Of a DNA stretch of 64,000 bases, positions 8,816 through 16,603 are shown piece after piece. The stretch is from Burkholderiales bacterium (GTDB lineage: Bacteria > Pseudomonadota > Gammaproteobacteria > Burkholderiales > Burkholderiaceae_C), in NCBI GenBank assembly GCA_003963075.1, contig RXJV01000019.1, forward strand, positions 1 to 64,000, written 5' to 3'. The translations under genes and the position numbers were made by a program. Within the stretch, counting starts at the first letter, position 1. Each line of letters opens with the position of its first letter. The notes under the pieces are model-generated. The model was not told the DNA's origin. It worked only from the letters and a program-made list of their open reading frames with translations, and did not search any database.

Positions 8816-8846
8816 ATCATCGAGCCTCACGTGGGGTGAGGGTCAA
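8816..8846 (-). promoter_or_regulatory. MerR-type promoter with 19-bp spacer
   Basis: On the minus strand TTGACC (8846-8841) and GATGAT (8821-8816) are separated by exactly 19 bp. The spacer carries the inverted repeat CTCAC-N5-GTGAG. The over-long spacer with a central dyad is the hallmark of promoters untwisted by activated MerR-family regulators. It lies 32 bp upstream of the merR start, which implies autoregulation of regulator and exporter. Confidence 0.75.
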
Positions 8847-9012
8847 GCGCCGCGCCATCGCGAGGCACGGTGTTGCGCGGCAGGGCGCGCCAGCCCCGAG
8901 CCGGGGCATGGGCCGCGCGAAACGGCCGGCGGTGCGCGCCACGGGCTGGCATGGGGTTTGCACTGAGGGGTTGCCGGGGCGACGGGCCCCGGGAAACCCA
9001 AGGAGTACCCCG

Positions 9013-9360
9013 ATGAAGACCTTCCGCATGAAGCGCCGGCTCACACTGCTGGCGAGCTGCCTGGTGACGATGGCGCTGCACACCCCGGCCAGCGCCGCCG
9101 AGACCACCGTTCCCGACCATGACCGCGCGCTGCTTCGCGAGGCCGAGGGCCGCTACCAGCTCGACGATGGCCGCTGGATCAGGGTCAGCGTTGGCTTCAG
9201 CCGTGTGGCCGTCAGCGTGGACGCGGGTGTGGCCGAGCCCTGGCGCGCCGAAGGCACCGAGCTGCTGATCAGCCCGGACGGCATGCGCCGGCTGCGCCTG
9301 TTCCGCAATGTCGACGGCACGGTCGACCGCATCGCGCTGGAGACCGACCGCCCGCGCTGA
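9013..9360 (+). CDS. Hypothetical secreted protein
   Basis: The 115-aa protein was not recognised as a named family. I chose ATG 9013 because AAGGAG lies just upstream and it gives a Sec signal peptide (MKTFRMKRRLTLLASCLVTMALHTPASAAE). The mature ~85 residues include GRYQLDDGRWIRVSVGFSRVAVSV and end in IALETDRPR. This may be a small beta-rich periplasmic domain. It is a single gene ending in a GC hairpin, convergent with the serine hydrolase. Confidence 0.7.
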   Translation: MKTFRMKRRLTLLASCLVTMALHTPASAAETTVPDHDRALLREAEGRYQLDDGRWIRVSVGFSRVAVSVDAGVAEPWRAEGTELLISPDGMRRLRLFRNVDGTVDRIALETDRPR

Positions 9361-9380
9361 GCGACGGCAGGTCCGGCGCA

Positions 9381-9403
9381 CCGCCCGGCTTTGCGCCGGG
9401 CGG
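9381..9403. terminator. GC hairpin between convergent genes
   Basis: CCGCCCGGC-TTTGC-GCCGGGCGG forms a perfect nine-base-pair stem in the gap between two convergent genes. It lacks a clear U tract on either strand, so it is a terminator-like structure rather than a textbook intrinsic terminator. Confidence 0.55.
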
Positions 9404-9442
9404 CTGGTGGCTCTGCGGCGGGTCGCGCCGCGGTGGCAGGCG

Positions 9443-11392
9443 TCAGCGGGGCTTGACCGCGACGAACCGGTACTCGTGCTGCGCGTCGCGCAGCACCAGC
9501 GCGGGCTCCGGCGTCTGGTCGTCGAGCAGGAAACTGAAGTCGGTGGTCGCCGGCGCAATGGTGACGAAACTCAGGCGGCCATCGCTGGCCCGCCGCAGCG
9601 CGACCTCGCTGGACCAGTGGTCGAAGTGGAACACCAGCTGGCCCTTGGCACGCTCGACGCGGAGGCCGCCCAGCACCGGATGCCGGTAGCGCGCGGCCAG
9701 GCGCAGCTGGGTGTCCTCGGGCACGGGCAGGGTCAGTTCCTTCTTCCAGGCAGCAAGGTTCGACTGCCAGTTGGCCGCTGCGGTGCGAAGCAGGGCATCG
9801 GCCTCCGGGCGGCCGTCGTACAGCACCTCGAGGAATTTGCGTTCCAGCGCGCCGATCAAGGCTTGGCCGGCATCGGCGTTGGTCAGCAGCGTGAAGCCGG
9901 CGCCCACGTCGGGCAGCCACAGCATCTGCGAGATATAGCCGATGGTGGCGCCGCCATGCTTGGCGACCGTGACGCCCGATTGCCGGTCGATCATCAGCCC
10001 CATGGCGTAGTGCCTGTCCTCGCCGGTGGCGATCTGCGGGCGGTAGCGTTCGGCCCAGTTGCCCTCGCTGATGAGCACCCGGCCCTCGGGGCTGCGGCCG
10101 TGGTTGAGTTCCATCTGCACCCAGCGCGAGAACTCGCGGGCCGTGGTCCAGACGGCACCGGCCGGGCGCACCGGGAAGATGGTGCGGTCCACATCGATGC
10201 GCGCCGGCTGGCCGCTGCCCGCCCAGCCATCGCCGTGGGGGCTGGCGTGGTTGCTCTTGAGGGCGGCATCCAGGTCGAAGGTGGTGCGGGTCATGCCCAG
10301 GGGCTTGAACAGCCGTTCGCGCATGGCCTGGTCGTAGGCGGCGCCGAGTTCGAGCTTGGGTGACAGCGCCGCGGCCGCGATATAGCCGGCGGCCGACACC
10401 ATCAGGTTGCTGTACTGGAAGACCTCGCCGAACTTGCTGGTGGGCTGCATGCCGGCGAGTTGGTCGAAGGTCTTGCGCGCCGGGTCCTTCGGCCCGGTGG
10501 CGAACAGCCAGTCCAGGTCCTGGCGCGGCATGCCGGTGCAGGCGCACACCAGGTGCCGGACCTGAATGCGCTGGGTCAGCTCAGGGTCACCGAGGCGGAA
10601 GGCCGGGTAGGCCTGCGACGCGATCTGGTCCCAGCGCAGCTTGCCGGCGTCCACGGCCTGGGCCAGCAGCGCCGTGCTCATGGCCTTGGTGTTGGACCCG
10701 GCCATGAACAGCGTGTCGGCATCCACCGGGGTGGGCCGGCCGCGCTCGCGCACGCCGATGCCGCCGGCCCAGACGACCTGGCGCTGGTCGATGAAGGACA
10801 GCCCGACGCCCGGGATGTCGAGCTGCTTCATCGCATCCTCGACCCAGGCGCGCAGGGCCGCGACGCGCTCGGGCGTCAGCGCGTGGGCGGTCTTGCCCTC
10901 GAAGGTCTCGCGGGCATAGCCCTGCGGGCGCAGGCTGCTGAGGAATTTTCCGATCGGGGCGCTGCGCTTTTGCAGCGTCGCCTCGCTGCCCTGCAACAGC
11001 ACCACGACCCAGGCCTTGCCGTCGCCGGTGCTGGCACGCCGTGCCACGGCCTGCACGGCCAGCTTTTCATCGGCGCTGGTTTCGTAGTCGAAGACCTGCT
11101 GGTCCACCCAGCCGTTGCGCGCGGGCCGCGGCGTGGCTAGGCGCAGCGTGCGCTTGAAGCCCGGCGACGCCTGCGCCCAGGCTTGGGCGACCGCGTCCGC
11201 CGCATCCCGTGCCGCCGCCAGCTCGACCAGGATGACGCTGGCGTCGCCCTCGGGCGCGTTGAAGCTCAGCAGGGCGGCGCCGCTGCTCGCGCTGAAGGTG
11301 TCGGGGGGGCTGTAGCTGTGGCCGACGGGGGTGGTGTCGGCCTGGGCGGCAAACGCCGCGGCCAGCAGGGAAGCAATCAGCAAACGGCGCAT
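9443..11392 (-). CDS. Secreted serine hydrolase, class C beta-lactamase/esterase fold
   Basis: The 649-aa protein has a Sec signal peptide (MRRLLIASLLAAAFAAQAD). An N-terminal region of about 190 residues of unknown function follows, then a beta-lactamase-related serine hydrolase domain. The active-site motifs are SNTK in LFMAGSNTKAMSTALLAQ (Ser-x-x-Lys), the tyrosine motif YSN in FQYSNLMVSAAGY, and HGG in VAKHGGATIGY. The C-terminal ~130 residues resemble the accessory domain often fused to such hydrolases. It probably acts in the periplasm on peptides or esters. The family is broad and beta-lactam resistance should not be assumed. Confidence 0.85.
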   Translation of the reverse strand: MRRLLIASLLAAAFAAQADTTPVGHSYSPPDTFSASSGAALLSFNAPEGDASVILVELAAARDAADAVAQAWAQASPGFKRTLRLATPRPARNGWVDQQVFDYETSADEKLAVQAVARRASTGDGKAWVVVLLQGSEATLQKRSAPIGKFLSSLRPQGYARETFEGKTAHALTPERVAALRAWVEDAMKQLDIPGVGLSFIDQRQVVWAGGIGVRERGRPTPVDADTLFMAGSNTKAMSTALLAQAVDAGKLRWDQIASQAYPAFRLGDPELTQRIQVRHLVCACTGMPRQDLDWLFATGPKDPARKTFDQLAGMQPTSKFGEVFQYSNLMVSAAGYIAAAALSPKLELGAAYDQAMRERLFKPLGMTRTTFDLDAALKSNHASPHGDGWAGSGQPARIDVDRTIFPVRPAGAVWTTAREFSRWVQMELNHGRSPEGRVLISEGNWAERYRPQIATGEDRHYAMGLMIDRQSGVTVAKHGGATIGYISQMLWLPDVGAGFTLLTNADAGQALIGALERKFLEVLYDGRPEADALLRTAAANWQSNLAAWKKELTLPVPEDTQLRLAARYRHPVLGGLRVERAKGQLVFHFDHWSSEVALRRASDGRLSFVTIAPATTDFSFLLDDQTPEPALVLRDAQHEYRFVAVKPR

Positions 11393-11446
11393 CTCGGGCT
11401 CCGGAACAGGGAGCCGGGATGCTAACCCAGGGGTTGCTGTGTGCCG

Positions 11447-11504
11447 GGCTCCCGGAACCGGGAGCCTGGTTGCGAGGCCTGCAACCGCCGGGTTCGCAGG
11501 CCTC
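11447..11504 (-). terminator. Two strong hairpins downstream of the S53 peptidase gene
   Basis: GGCTCCCGG-AA-CCGGGAGCC (11447-11466) and GAGGCCTGC...GCAGGCCTC (11474-11504, with an inner AACC/GGTT extension) lie in the gap starting 10 bases past the peptidase stop. A diverged copy of the first element (GGCTCCGGAACAGGGAGCC) lies near 11397. No long U tract follows, so the terminator role is likely but unproven. Confidence 0.55.
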
Positions 11505-11513
11505 GGGTCAGCG

Positions 11514-13358
11514 TCACTTCGCGCTGATGGTGACGACGACGGTTCCGGTCGTCGTCCGGCCGAGGTTGTCCATCAGCGTGATGACGAGGTTGGTCTTGCC
11601 GACCACCGGCTGGGCCCAGCCGACGGTGATGCCGCTGCTGTTGGCCGAGAACACCATGCCGCTGGCGGCGCCGCTGATGCTGATCGCCAGCGCGCTGGCG
11701 CCGGGGGCGCTGTAGCCGATGGTGCCGCTGAAGCTCTTGCCCGCGACGCCGTTCAGCGCCGTGGTGGTGAGTGCCAGGCCGCTCGGCGCCGGTGCCGGCG
11801 TCGGCTTCGGCGTTGGGGTCGGTGCCGGCGAGGGCGTGGTGCCCGTGCCACCGCCGCTCACGCTGACGCCGCTCAGGCTGGTCAGCAGCGCGCTGACGTT
11901 GGGCGTGCCCCAGCCGGTGGGGGTGTCATAGCCGGGCTTGGCCACGCAGGTGCCGCAGCCGCCGTTGGCGCCCAGCGTGATGTCCTTGAAGGCCGCGCTG
12001 TACTGGGTCGGCACGCTGCCGATTTGCTGGTAGAGCGCCGCATGAGGCTGGCCCAGGGCGGCCTTGCCGGCGGCCGCACGAATCGCATTCGACACGGCCA
12101 GCAGGCCGGCCCATTGCGGCGTCGACAGGCTGGTACCGCCGGCGCTGATCCAGCGCGGCGCGGTCGTGCCCGGGGCGATGGTGGCCACGTACTGGCCGGA
12201 GTTCGGGTCGGCATTGAAGGCCACGTCGGCCACCGCGCGGCGCGCATAGCCGCCGATGCTGCCGCTCTGGTAGCTGGGCAGGGCGGTGTAGGCGCTGACG
12301 CCACCGCCGGTGCCGCTCCAGGTGGTTTCGCTGCGGGCGCCGCTGCCGGTGTAGCTCAGCGTGGTGCCGCCCACGGCCAGCACCTTGGTCGAGACCGACG
12401 GCCAGGACACGGCGGCGCCGTTGTCGCCGGTCGCGGCGACATAGCTCATGCCGGCGCCCGAGAAGACGCTGTCGTAGCTGGCCGTCCAGCTGCCTTCGTT
12501 GGCGCCAAAGCTCATCGACACGACACCGGCGCCCATCCGGTTCGCGAGGCCGACCGCGCCCGTCAGGCTGGCGACGCCGGCGTCCGGCGCCTCGATGAGC
12601 ACCAGCCGCGCCAGCGGGGCGGTGGCGTGGGCCCATTGCACGTCCAGCGCGATCTCGGTGGCCCAGCCGCTGTCGTAGGCCGGCGCGGTGGAGCTCAGCG
12701 CGTTGCCGGCGCTGTAGGCGACGACCAGCTCGCAGCCGCTGCTGGAGGCAGCCGCCAGCGGCAGCGCGCTGCTGGCGGTCAGCGTGCGCGAGCTGCAGGT
12801 CGGCAGGCCGAACTTGGCGTTGAAGGCGGCCAGCTCGGCGACGACATTGGGGTTGTGCTTGGCGTTGACGATGTAGATGGTCTGGCCGGCACCCAACTGG
12901 GCGGCTTGCGCGGCGGTCAGGCCGGTGGTGCTGGCGGGCAGGGCCGGCAGGCCGTAGGCGGCGCGGATCTGGGCCGGGGTGTAGGTGGTGACCGTGGTGG
13001 TGGCTGCCAGCGGCTGGGCCTCGCCAGCGCCGCTGGACAGCGCATGGGCGCGGCGGCTGTCGTCCAGCGTGGCCAGGGTCAGTCGGCGCGTGGACAGGCC
13101 GGCCAGCGCCTGGGTCTGGCGGGGTGTGGCGCCATCGTCCGGCTCGTCCAATTCCACGGCCGCGGCATGGAAGCTGGGCAGGGCCTCGACGTTGGCGGCC
13201 GGGTCTGCCGCGTCGAGCTGCACGTTCAGCGCGACGGCGCCGGGAGCGCTGGCGCCCCGCGTCAGGCTGGTGTCGGGGCTGCTCGCGCCGCCGCCGCAGG
13301 CGGTCAGGGCCGCGCAGGCCAGCAGGCTGAGGGTCCAGGAGAAATGGCTCGAACGCAT
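11514..13358 (-). CDS. S53 (sedolisin-type) serine-carboxyl peptidase lipoprotein with C-terminal Ig-like domain
   Basis: The 614-aa protein starts with a lipoprotein signal (MRSSHFSWTLSLLACAALTACGGG; lipobox LTAC), so it should be lipid-anchored or exported. The peptidase domain shows Glu and Asp in WATEIALDVQWAHA, the oxyanion Asp in AATGDNGAAVSW, and the nucleophile Ser in GGTSLSTPQWAGLL. This is the Glu-Asp-Ser set of S53 peptidases. A Pro/Thr linker (PAPTPTPKPTPAPAP) leads to a putative Ig-like domain at the C-terminus. The pro-region is short compared with classical sedolisins. Its leader contains a c-di-GMP-I riboswitch, implying second-messenger control. Confidence 0.88.
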   Translation of the reverse strand: MRSSHFSWTLSLLACAALTACGGGASSPDTSLTRGASAPGAVALNVQLDAADPAANVEALPSFHAAAVELDEPDDGATPRQTQALAGLSTRRLTLATLDDSRRAHALSSGAGEAQPLAATTTVTTYTPAQIRAAYGLPALPASTTGLTAAQAAQLGAGQTIYIVNAKHNPNVVAELAAFNAKFGLPTCSSRTLTASSALPLAAASSSGCELVVAYSAGNALSSTAPAYDSGWATEIALDVQWAHATAPLARLVLIEAPDAGVASLTGAVGLANRMGAGVVSMSFGANEGSWTASYDSVFSGAGMSYVAATGDNGAAVSWPSVSTKVLAVGGTTLSYTGSGARSETTWSGTGGGVSAYTALPSYQSGSIGGYARRAVADVAFNADPNSGQYVATIAPGTTAPRWISAGGTSLSTPQWAGLLAVSNAIRAAAGKAALGQPHAALYQQIGSVPTQYSAAFKDITLGANGGCGTCVAKPGYDTPTGWGTPNVSALLTSLSGVSVSGGGTGTTPSPAPTPTPKPTPAPAPSGLALTTTALNGVAGKSFSGTIGYSAPGASALAISISGAASGMVFSANSSGITVGWAQPVVGKTNLVITLMDNLGRTTTGTVVVTISAK

Positions 13359-13367
13359 GGCTGGGGT

Positions 13368-13416
13368 CTCGCAAAAAGGGCGAGGGCCACGCGTGGCAGA
13401 ACCAGGGACTGGTTCT
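13368..13416 (-). other. Riboswitch expression platform hairpins
   Basis: Between the riboswitch core and the peptidase ATG the transcript can form AGAACCAG-UCC-CUGGUUCU, then the palindrome GCCACGCGUGGC, then CUCGC-CCUUUUU-GCGAG. The GCCACGCGUGGC stem followed by CCUCGCCCUUUUU could act as an intrinsic terminator, while the last stem lies close to the ribosome site. Which mechanism operates cannot be told from sequence. Confidence 0.5.
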
Positions 13417-13496
13417 GGCGGCCCCGCTGCCATGGCGCCAAAGCGCTGTAGGCCGGAAGCTTTGCGTCCCCGCCTTTCGACGGGTTTGCCCTCGGG
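13417..13496 (-). ncRNA. Cyclic di-GMP-I (GEMM-I) riboswitch
   Basis: On the minus strand the leader contains, in order, GGGCAAACC, CGUCGAAAGGCG, GGGACGCAAAGC, UUCCGGCCUA, a variable arm, and GGCAGCGGGGCCGCC. These match the GEMM-I consensus: the P1b GAAA tetraloop, its receptor, and the two ligand-contacting strands. The base equivalent to Vc2 G20 is G, which fits c-di-GMP rather than the cGAMP-binding A20 variant, and the A47 position (GCAAAGC) is conserved. A TAGACT -10-like element at 13517-13512 would start the RNA just upstream. It controls the secreted S53 peptidase. Confidence 0.95.
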
Positions 13497-13597
13497 TTGA
13501 TGAACGACTGCAGTCTAGGCAGCGGCCGGCAGCGGCGCCAGTGCGGGCGTTCTGGCCGGCGTGACTTCCTGCCTGGAATCCCCGGCCGCCGACGGGC

Positions 13598-15802
13598 TCA
13601 GGCCGGCGCGATCTCTACCGCCACGCCGCCGAGCACGGCATTGCCGGAAAGCGGGTCGCGCGCGGCATCGTCCAGCAGCGCATTCATGTTCACGCCGGGC
13701 CGTTCGCGGGCGACGCCCAGCCGCACACCGTCCAGATCATGCCCCCAGCCGTGCGGCAGGCTGACCACGCCGGGGCTCATGTCGGCGCTGCGCTCCACGC
13801 GGGCCACCAGCTCGCCGACGGCGCTGCTCACCTTGGCGAATTCCGCCAGGCCCAGTCGGTCGGCATCGGCAGGATGCACCAGCAGGGTGCAGCGCTCCGG
13901 CCCCTTGGCCAGCACCGGCAGGTTGTGCATCCAGCTGTTGCCCGAGCGGGTGTCGCGCCGGCCGATCAGCGTGAATTCAGGGGCCGGCCCGGTCGTCACG
14001 GCGGCCAGGTCCGCGAGGAGGGCCGCGGGCGCCAGTTCGATCTTGCCGCTGGGCGTGCGCAGCAGCTCGGGGATGCGCGGCGTGAGCGCGCCGAGGTCCA
14101 CGCCGCCGCCCTCCACGGTGCTGGCGGCCTTGACGGCGGCCAGGTTCAGGCCCCCGGGCTGGCGGCCGAACTGGTCGCCGTAGGGGCCCATGCGCAGCTG
14201 CAGGTCGATCAGCCGCTCCGGGCCGCGCCAGGGTTCGAGCGCGGCCAGCACGGCGGGTGTCTGGTCGCCGGCGAAGCGGCGCACGTCGGCCTCGATGGCC
14301 TCGTCATCGAGCTGCTGCACATCCACGCCGAGGCCGCGGCCTTCAAGCAGCGCGCACAGGCGCAGGAGGGTCTGCCACTCCTGCGGCGTGCCAGGCGCGG
14401 TGTCGAACACGGGGCCCGAGAAGCGCGCATGGTTGCGGTGGCTGAGCTGCGGGAAGGCGACGTCGAAATGCAGGTCCTCCAGCGGCGACAGCCCGGGCAG
14501 GATGACGTCGGCGTGGCGTGTCGTCTCGTTGACGTAGATGTCCAGGCTGAGCATGAAGTCCAGGCCGTCGAGCGCCCTGGCCAGCCGCGGGCCGTTGGGG
14601 GCGGACAGCACCGGGTTGCTGGCGATGGTGATCAGCGCCTTCACCTGGCCGGGCCCCGGCGTCTCGATTTCCTCGGCCAGCACGGTGATGGGCAGCTCGC
14701 CGTAGACCTCGGGCGCGCCCGACACGCGGCTGTGGCGCCGGCCGGTGGTCACGCCCTTGCCGCGGCCGGGCTGGCCCTGGGTGTTGGGGGCGAACGCGGC
14801 GGCCTTGGCGAACATCGCGCCGCCTTCCTGGTCCAGGTGGCCGGTCAGCACATTGATCAGGTCTACCAGCCAGGAGTTCACGGTGCCGAAGCGTGTCGTG
14901 CAGGTGCCGATGCGGCCGTAGACCGCCGCGCGCGGCGCGGCCGCCAGCTCGCGGGCCAGCCGCCGCTGCGTCTCCGCTGGGATGCCGCAGCCGGCGGCCG
15001 TGACCTCGGGCGCGAACGGCGCGACCGCGGCGCGGGCCTCGTCCAGCCCATTCACGTGCGCGGCCAGCCGGCCGAGCCGGACCAGGCCTTCGTCGAACAG
15101 CGTGTGGGCGATGCCGGCCAGCAGCAGCGCGTCGGTGCCCGGGCGGATGGGCAGGTGCTCGTCCGCGGCGGCAGCCGTCTCGCTGCGGCGCGGGTCCACG
15201 ACGACGATGCGGCCGCCGCGGGCCCGCATGGCCTTGGCCTTGCCGCGGTAGTCGGGCACCGTCCACAGGCTGCCGTTGCTGACCATCGGGTTGCCGCCGA
15301 GGATGAGCAGATAGTCGCAGCGCTCGATATCCGGCAGCGGGATGCTGAGCCAGTGGCCGAACATCAGGCCGGCACTCAGCTGCTTGGGCATCTGGTCCAG
15401 CGTGGAGGCGCTCATCACATTGCGCGAGCCCAGGGACTTCACCAGCCGCGGCGTGTAGGCCAGCAGGTTGACCTTGTGGGCGGCCGGGTTGCCGATGGTC
15501 AGCGCGACCGCATCGGGCCCCTGGTCCCGGTGCACGGGCAGCAGGCGGCGCTCGATCTCGGCGAAGGCCTCGTCCCAGCTGGCCTCGACAAACACGCCGT
15601 CGCGCTTGATCAGCGGGGTGCGCAGCCGGTCCGGGTCCTCGTGCAGGTCCTTCAGGCTCACGCCCTTGGGGCAGAGGTAGCCATGGCTCAACACATCGCG
15701 CTCGGCGCCGCGGATGGCGATCACCTGCCTGCCCTCGGTCTTCACCTCCAGCCCGCAGCAGGCTTCGCACAGGGGGCAGATGCGGTAGTGGGAGGTGGGC
15801 AT
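13598..15802 (-). CDS. Molybdopterin-dependent oxidoreductase, formate dehydrogenase-like
   Basis: The 734-aa protein opens with a 4Fe-4S motif CPLCEACCGLEV...GYLCPKG (Cys-x2-Cys-x3-Cys...Cys). The molybdopterin oxidoreductase core follows (VMSASTLDQMPKQ, LLILGGNPMVSNGS, VVDPRRSETA, NETTRHADVILPG). A C-terminal dinucleotide-binding domain follows (NSWMHNLPVLAKGPERCTLLVHPADADRLGL). There is no Tat signal, so it is probably cytoplasmic. No partner subunit or cofactor gene is adjacent. The start at 15802 is uncertain because an upstream in-frame ATG at 15829 is also possible and neither has a clear ribosome site. The substrate cannot be read from sequence. Confidence 0.85.
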   Translation of the reverse strand: MPTSHYRICPLCEACCGLEVKTEGRQVIAIRGAERDVLSHGYLCPKGVSLKDLHEDPDRLRTPLIKRDGVFVEASWDEAFAEIERRLLPVHRDQGPDAVALTIGNPAAHKVNLLAYTPRLVKSLGSRNVMSASTLDQMPKQLSAGLMFGHWLSIPLPDIERCDYLLILGGNPMVSNGSLWTVPDYRGKAKAMRARGGRIVVVDPRRSETAAAADEHLPIRPGTDALLLAGIAHTLFDEGLVRLGRLAAHVNGLDEARAAVAPFAPEVTAAGCGIPAETQRRLARELAAAPRAAVYGRIGTCTTRFGTVNSWLVDLINVLTGHLDQEGGAMFAKAAAFAPNTQGQPGRGKGVTTGRRHSRVSGAPEVYGELPITVLAEEIETPGPGQVKALITIASNPVLSAPNGPRLARALDGLDFMLSLDIYVNETTRHADVILPGLSPLEDLHFDVAFPQLSHRNHARFSGPVFDTAPGTPQEWQTLLRLCALLEGRGLGVDVQQLDDEAIEADVRRFAGDQTPAVLAALEPWRGPERLIDLQLRMGPYGDQFGRQPGGLNLAAVKAASTVEGGGVDLGALTPRIPELLRTPSGKIELAPAALLADLAAVTTGPAPEFTLIGRRDTRSGNSWMHNLPVLAKGPERCTLLVHPADADRLGLAEFAKVSSAVGELVARVERSADMSPGVVSLPHGWGHDLDGVRLGVARERPGVNMNALLDDAARDPLSGNAVLGGVAVEIAPA

Positions 15803-15943
15803 GCGGGCGCCTGTTGTCAACGTGGGCATCAGCTTATCGGCGCCGGCTTGGGGCAGGGCGTCGCAGAGGCGACGTCCGCCCTGCATGCCGGTGACATCCG
15901 AGTCTGGCAGCATGAGGGGTTCTGTCGTTGATTCACCCCTCCC

Positions 15944-16603
15944 ATGCCTGGTTCCTTTGTCGTCTTCGACGCTCTCGCTCGCCAGACCATCGAATGGCTG
16001 GCTCCCCAGCGGGCCGTGGACTTTGGTGCCGGTGCCGGCAAATACGGGCGGCTGCTGCGCGCCGTGGCGCCGCATTGCTACACCGTGGCCGTCGAGCCGG
16101 AACCGAGCTATGTGGCTCGCTTTGGTCTGTCCGGCATCTACGACGAGGTGCAGCCTCTGATGGCGCATGACTGGATGTCTGCCCACCCCGATGCCCGCTT
16201 TGATCTCGCCATCCTGGGCGACTGCATCGAGCACATGCCTAAGAGCGTTGGCCTCGACCTGTTGAATGCGCTGGCCTACCGGTCGGCCTATACGCTGGTC
16301 GTGGCGCCGGAGTTCATCGTGCAGGGCGCCGTCGAGGGCGTCGCGGGTGAAGCCCATGTGTCGGTCTGGAGCGAGCGCGACCTGCATTGGCACGACCTCT
16401 GGGCCTGGGACAACTGCCGCGCCACGTCCTTCTTCCTGTTGCGCGGCTACCTGCCGGCGCCGGTGCCGCTCGCAGACCTCGTGCAGCGCGTGAACACTTC
16501 GCAGCTGCCGGTGCATGAATTCCATGATCCGGCGAGCTTTGTTCGGCCGGCGCGGCTGCGCCTGGTGGAGCATCCGCGCGAGACGGTGTACCGGCCCGCC
16601 TGA
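15944..16603 (+). CDS. Class I SAM-dependent methyltransferase
   Basis: The 219-aa protein has a Rossmann methyltransferase start, RAVDFGAGAGKYGRLLRAV, with the SAM glycine loop, an acidic residue in AVEPEPSY, and the motif LAILGDCIEHMPKSVGLDLLN. The target is unknown. It abuts the next gene (TGA directly followed by ATG), a predicted GlcNAc-type glycosyltransferase, so the pair may modify a glycan or glycoprotein. A seven-base inverted repeat (GAGGGGT...ACCCCTC, 15914-15941) lies right at the start codon and could limit translation. Confidence 0.78.
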   Translation: MPGSFVVFDALARQTIEWLAPQRAVDFGAGAGKYGRLLRAVAPHCYTVAVEPEPSYVARFGLSGIYDEVQPLMAHDWMSAHPDARFDLAILGDCIEHMPKSVGLDLLNALAYRSAYTLVVAPEFIVQGAVEGVAGEAHVSVWSERDLHWHDLWAWDNCRATSFFLLRGYLPAPVPLADLVQRVNTSQLPVHEFHDPASFVRPARLRLVEHPRETVYRPA

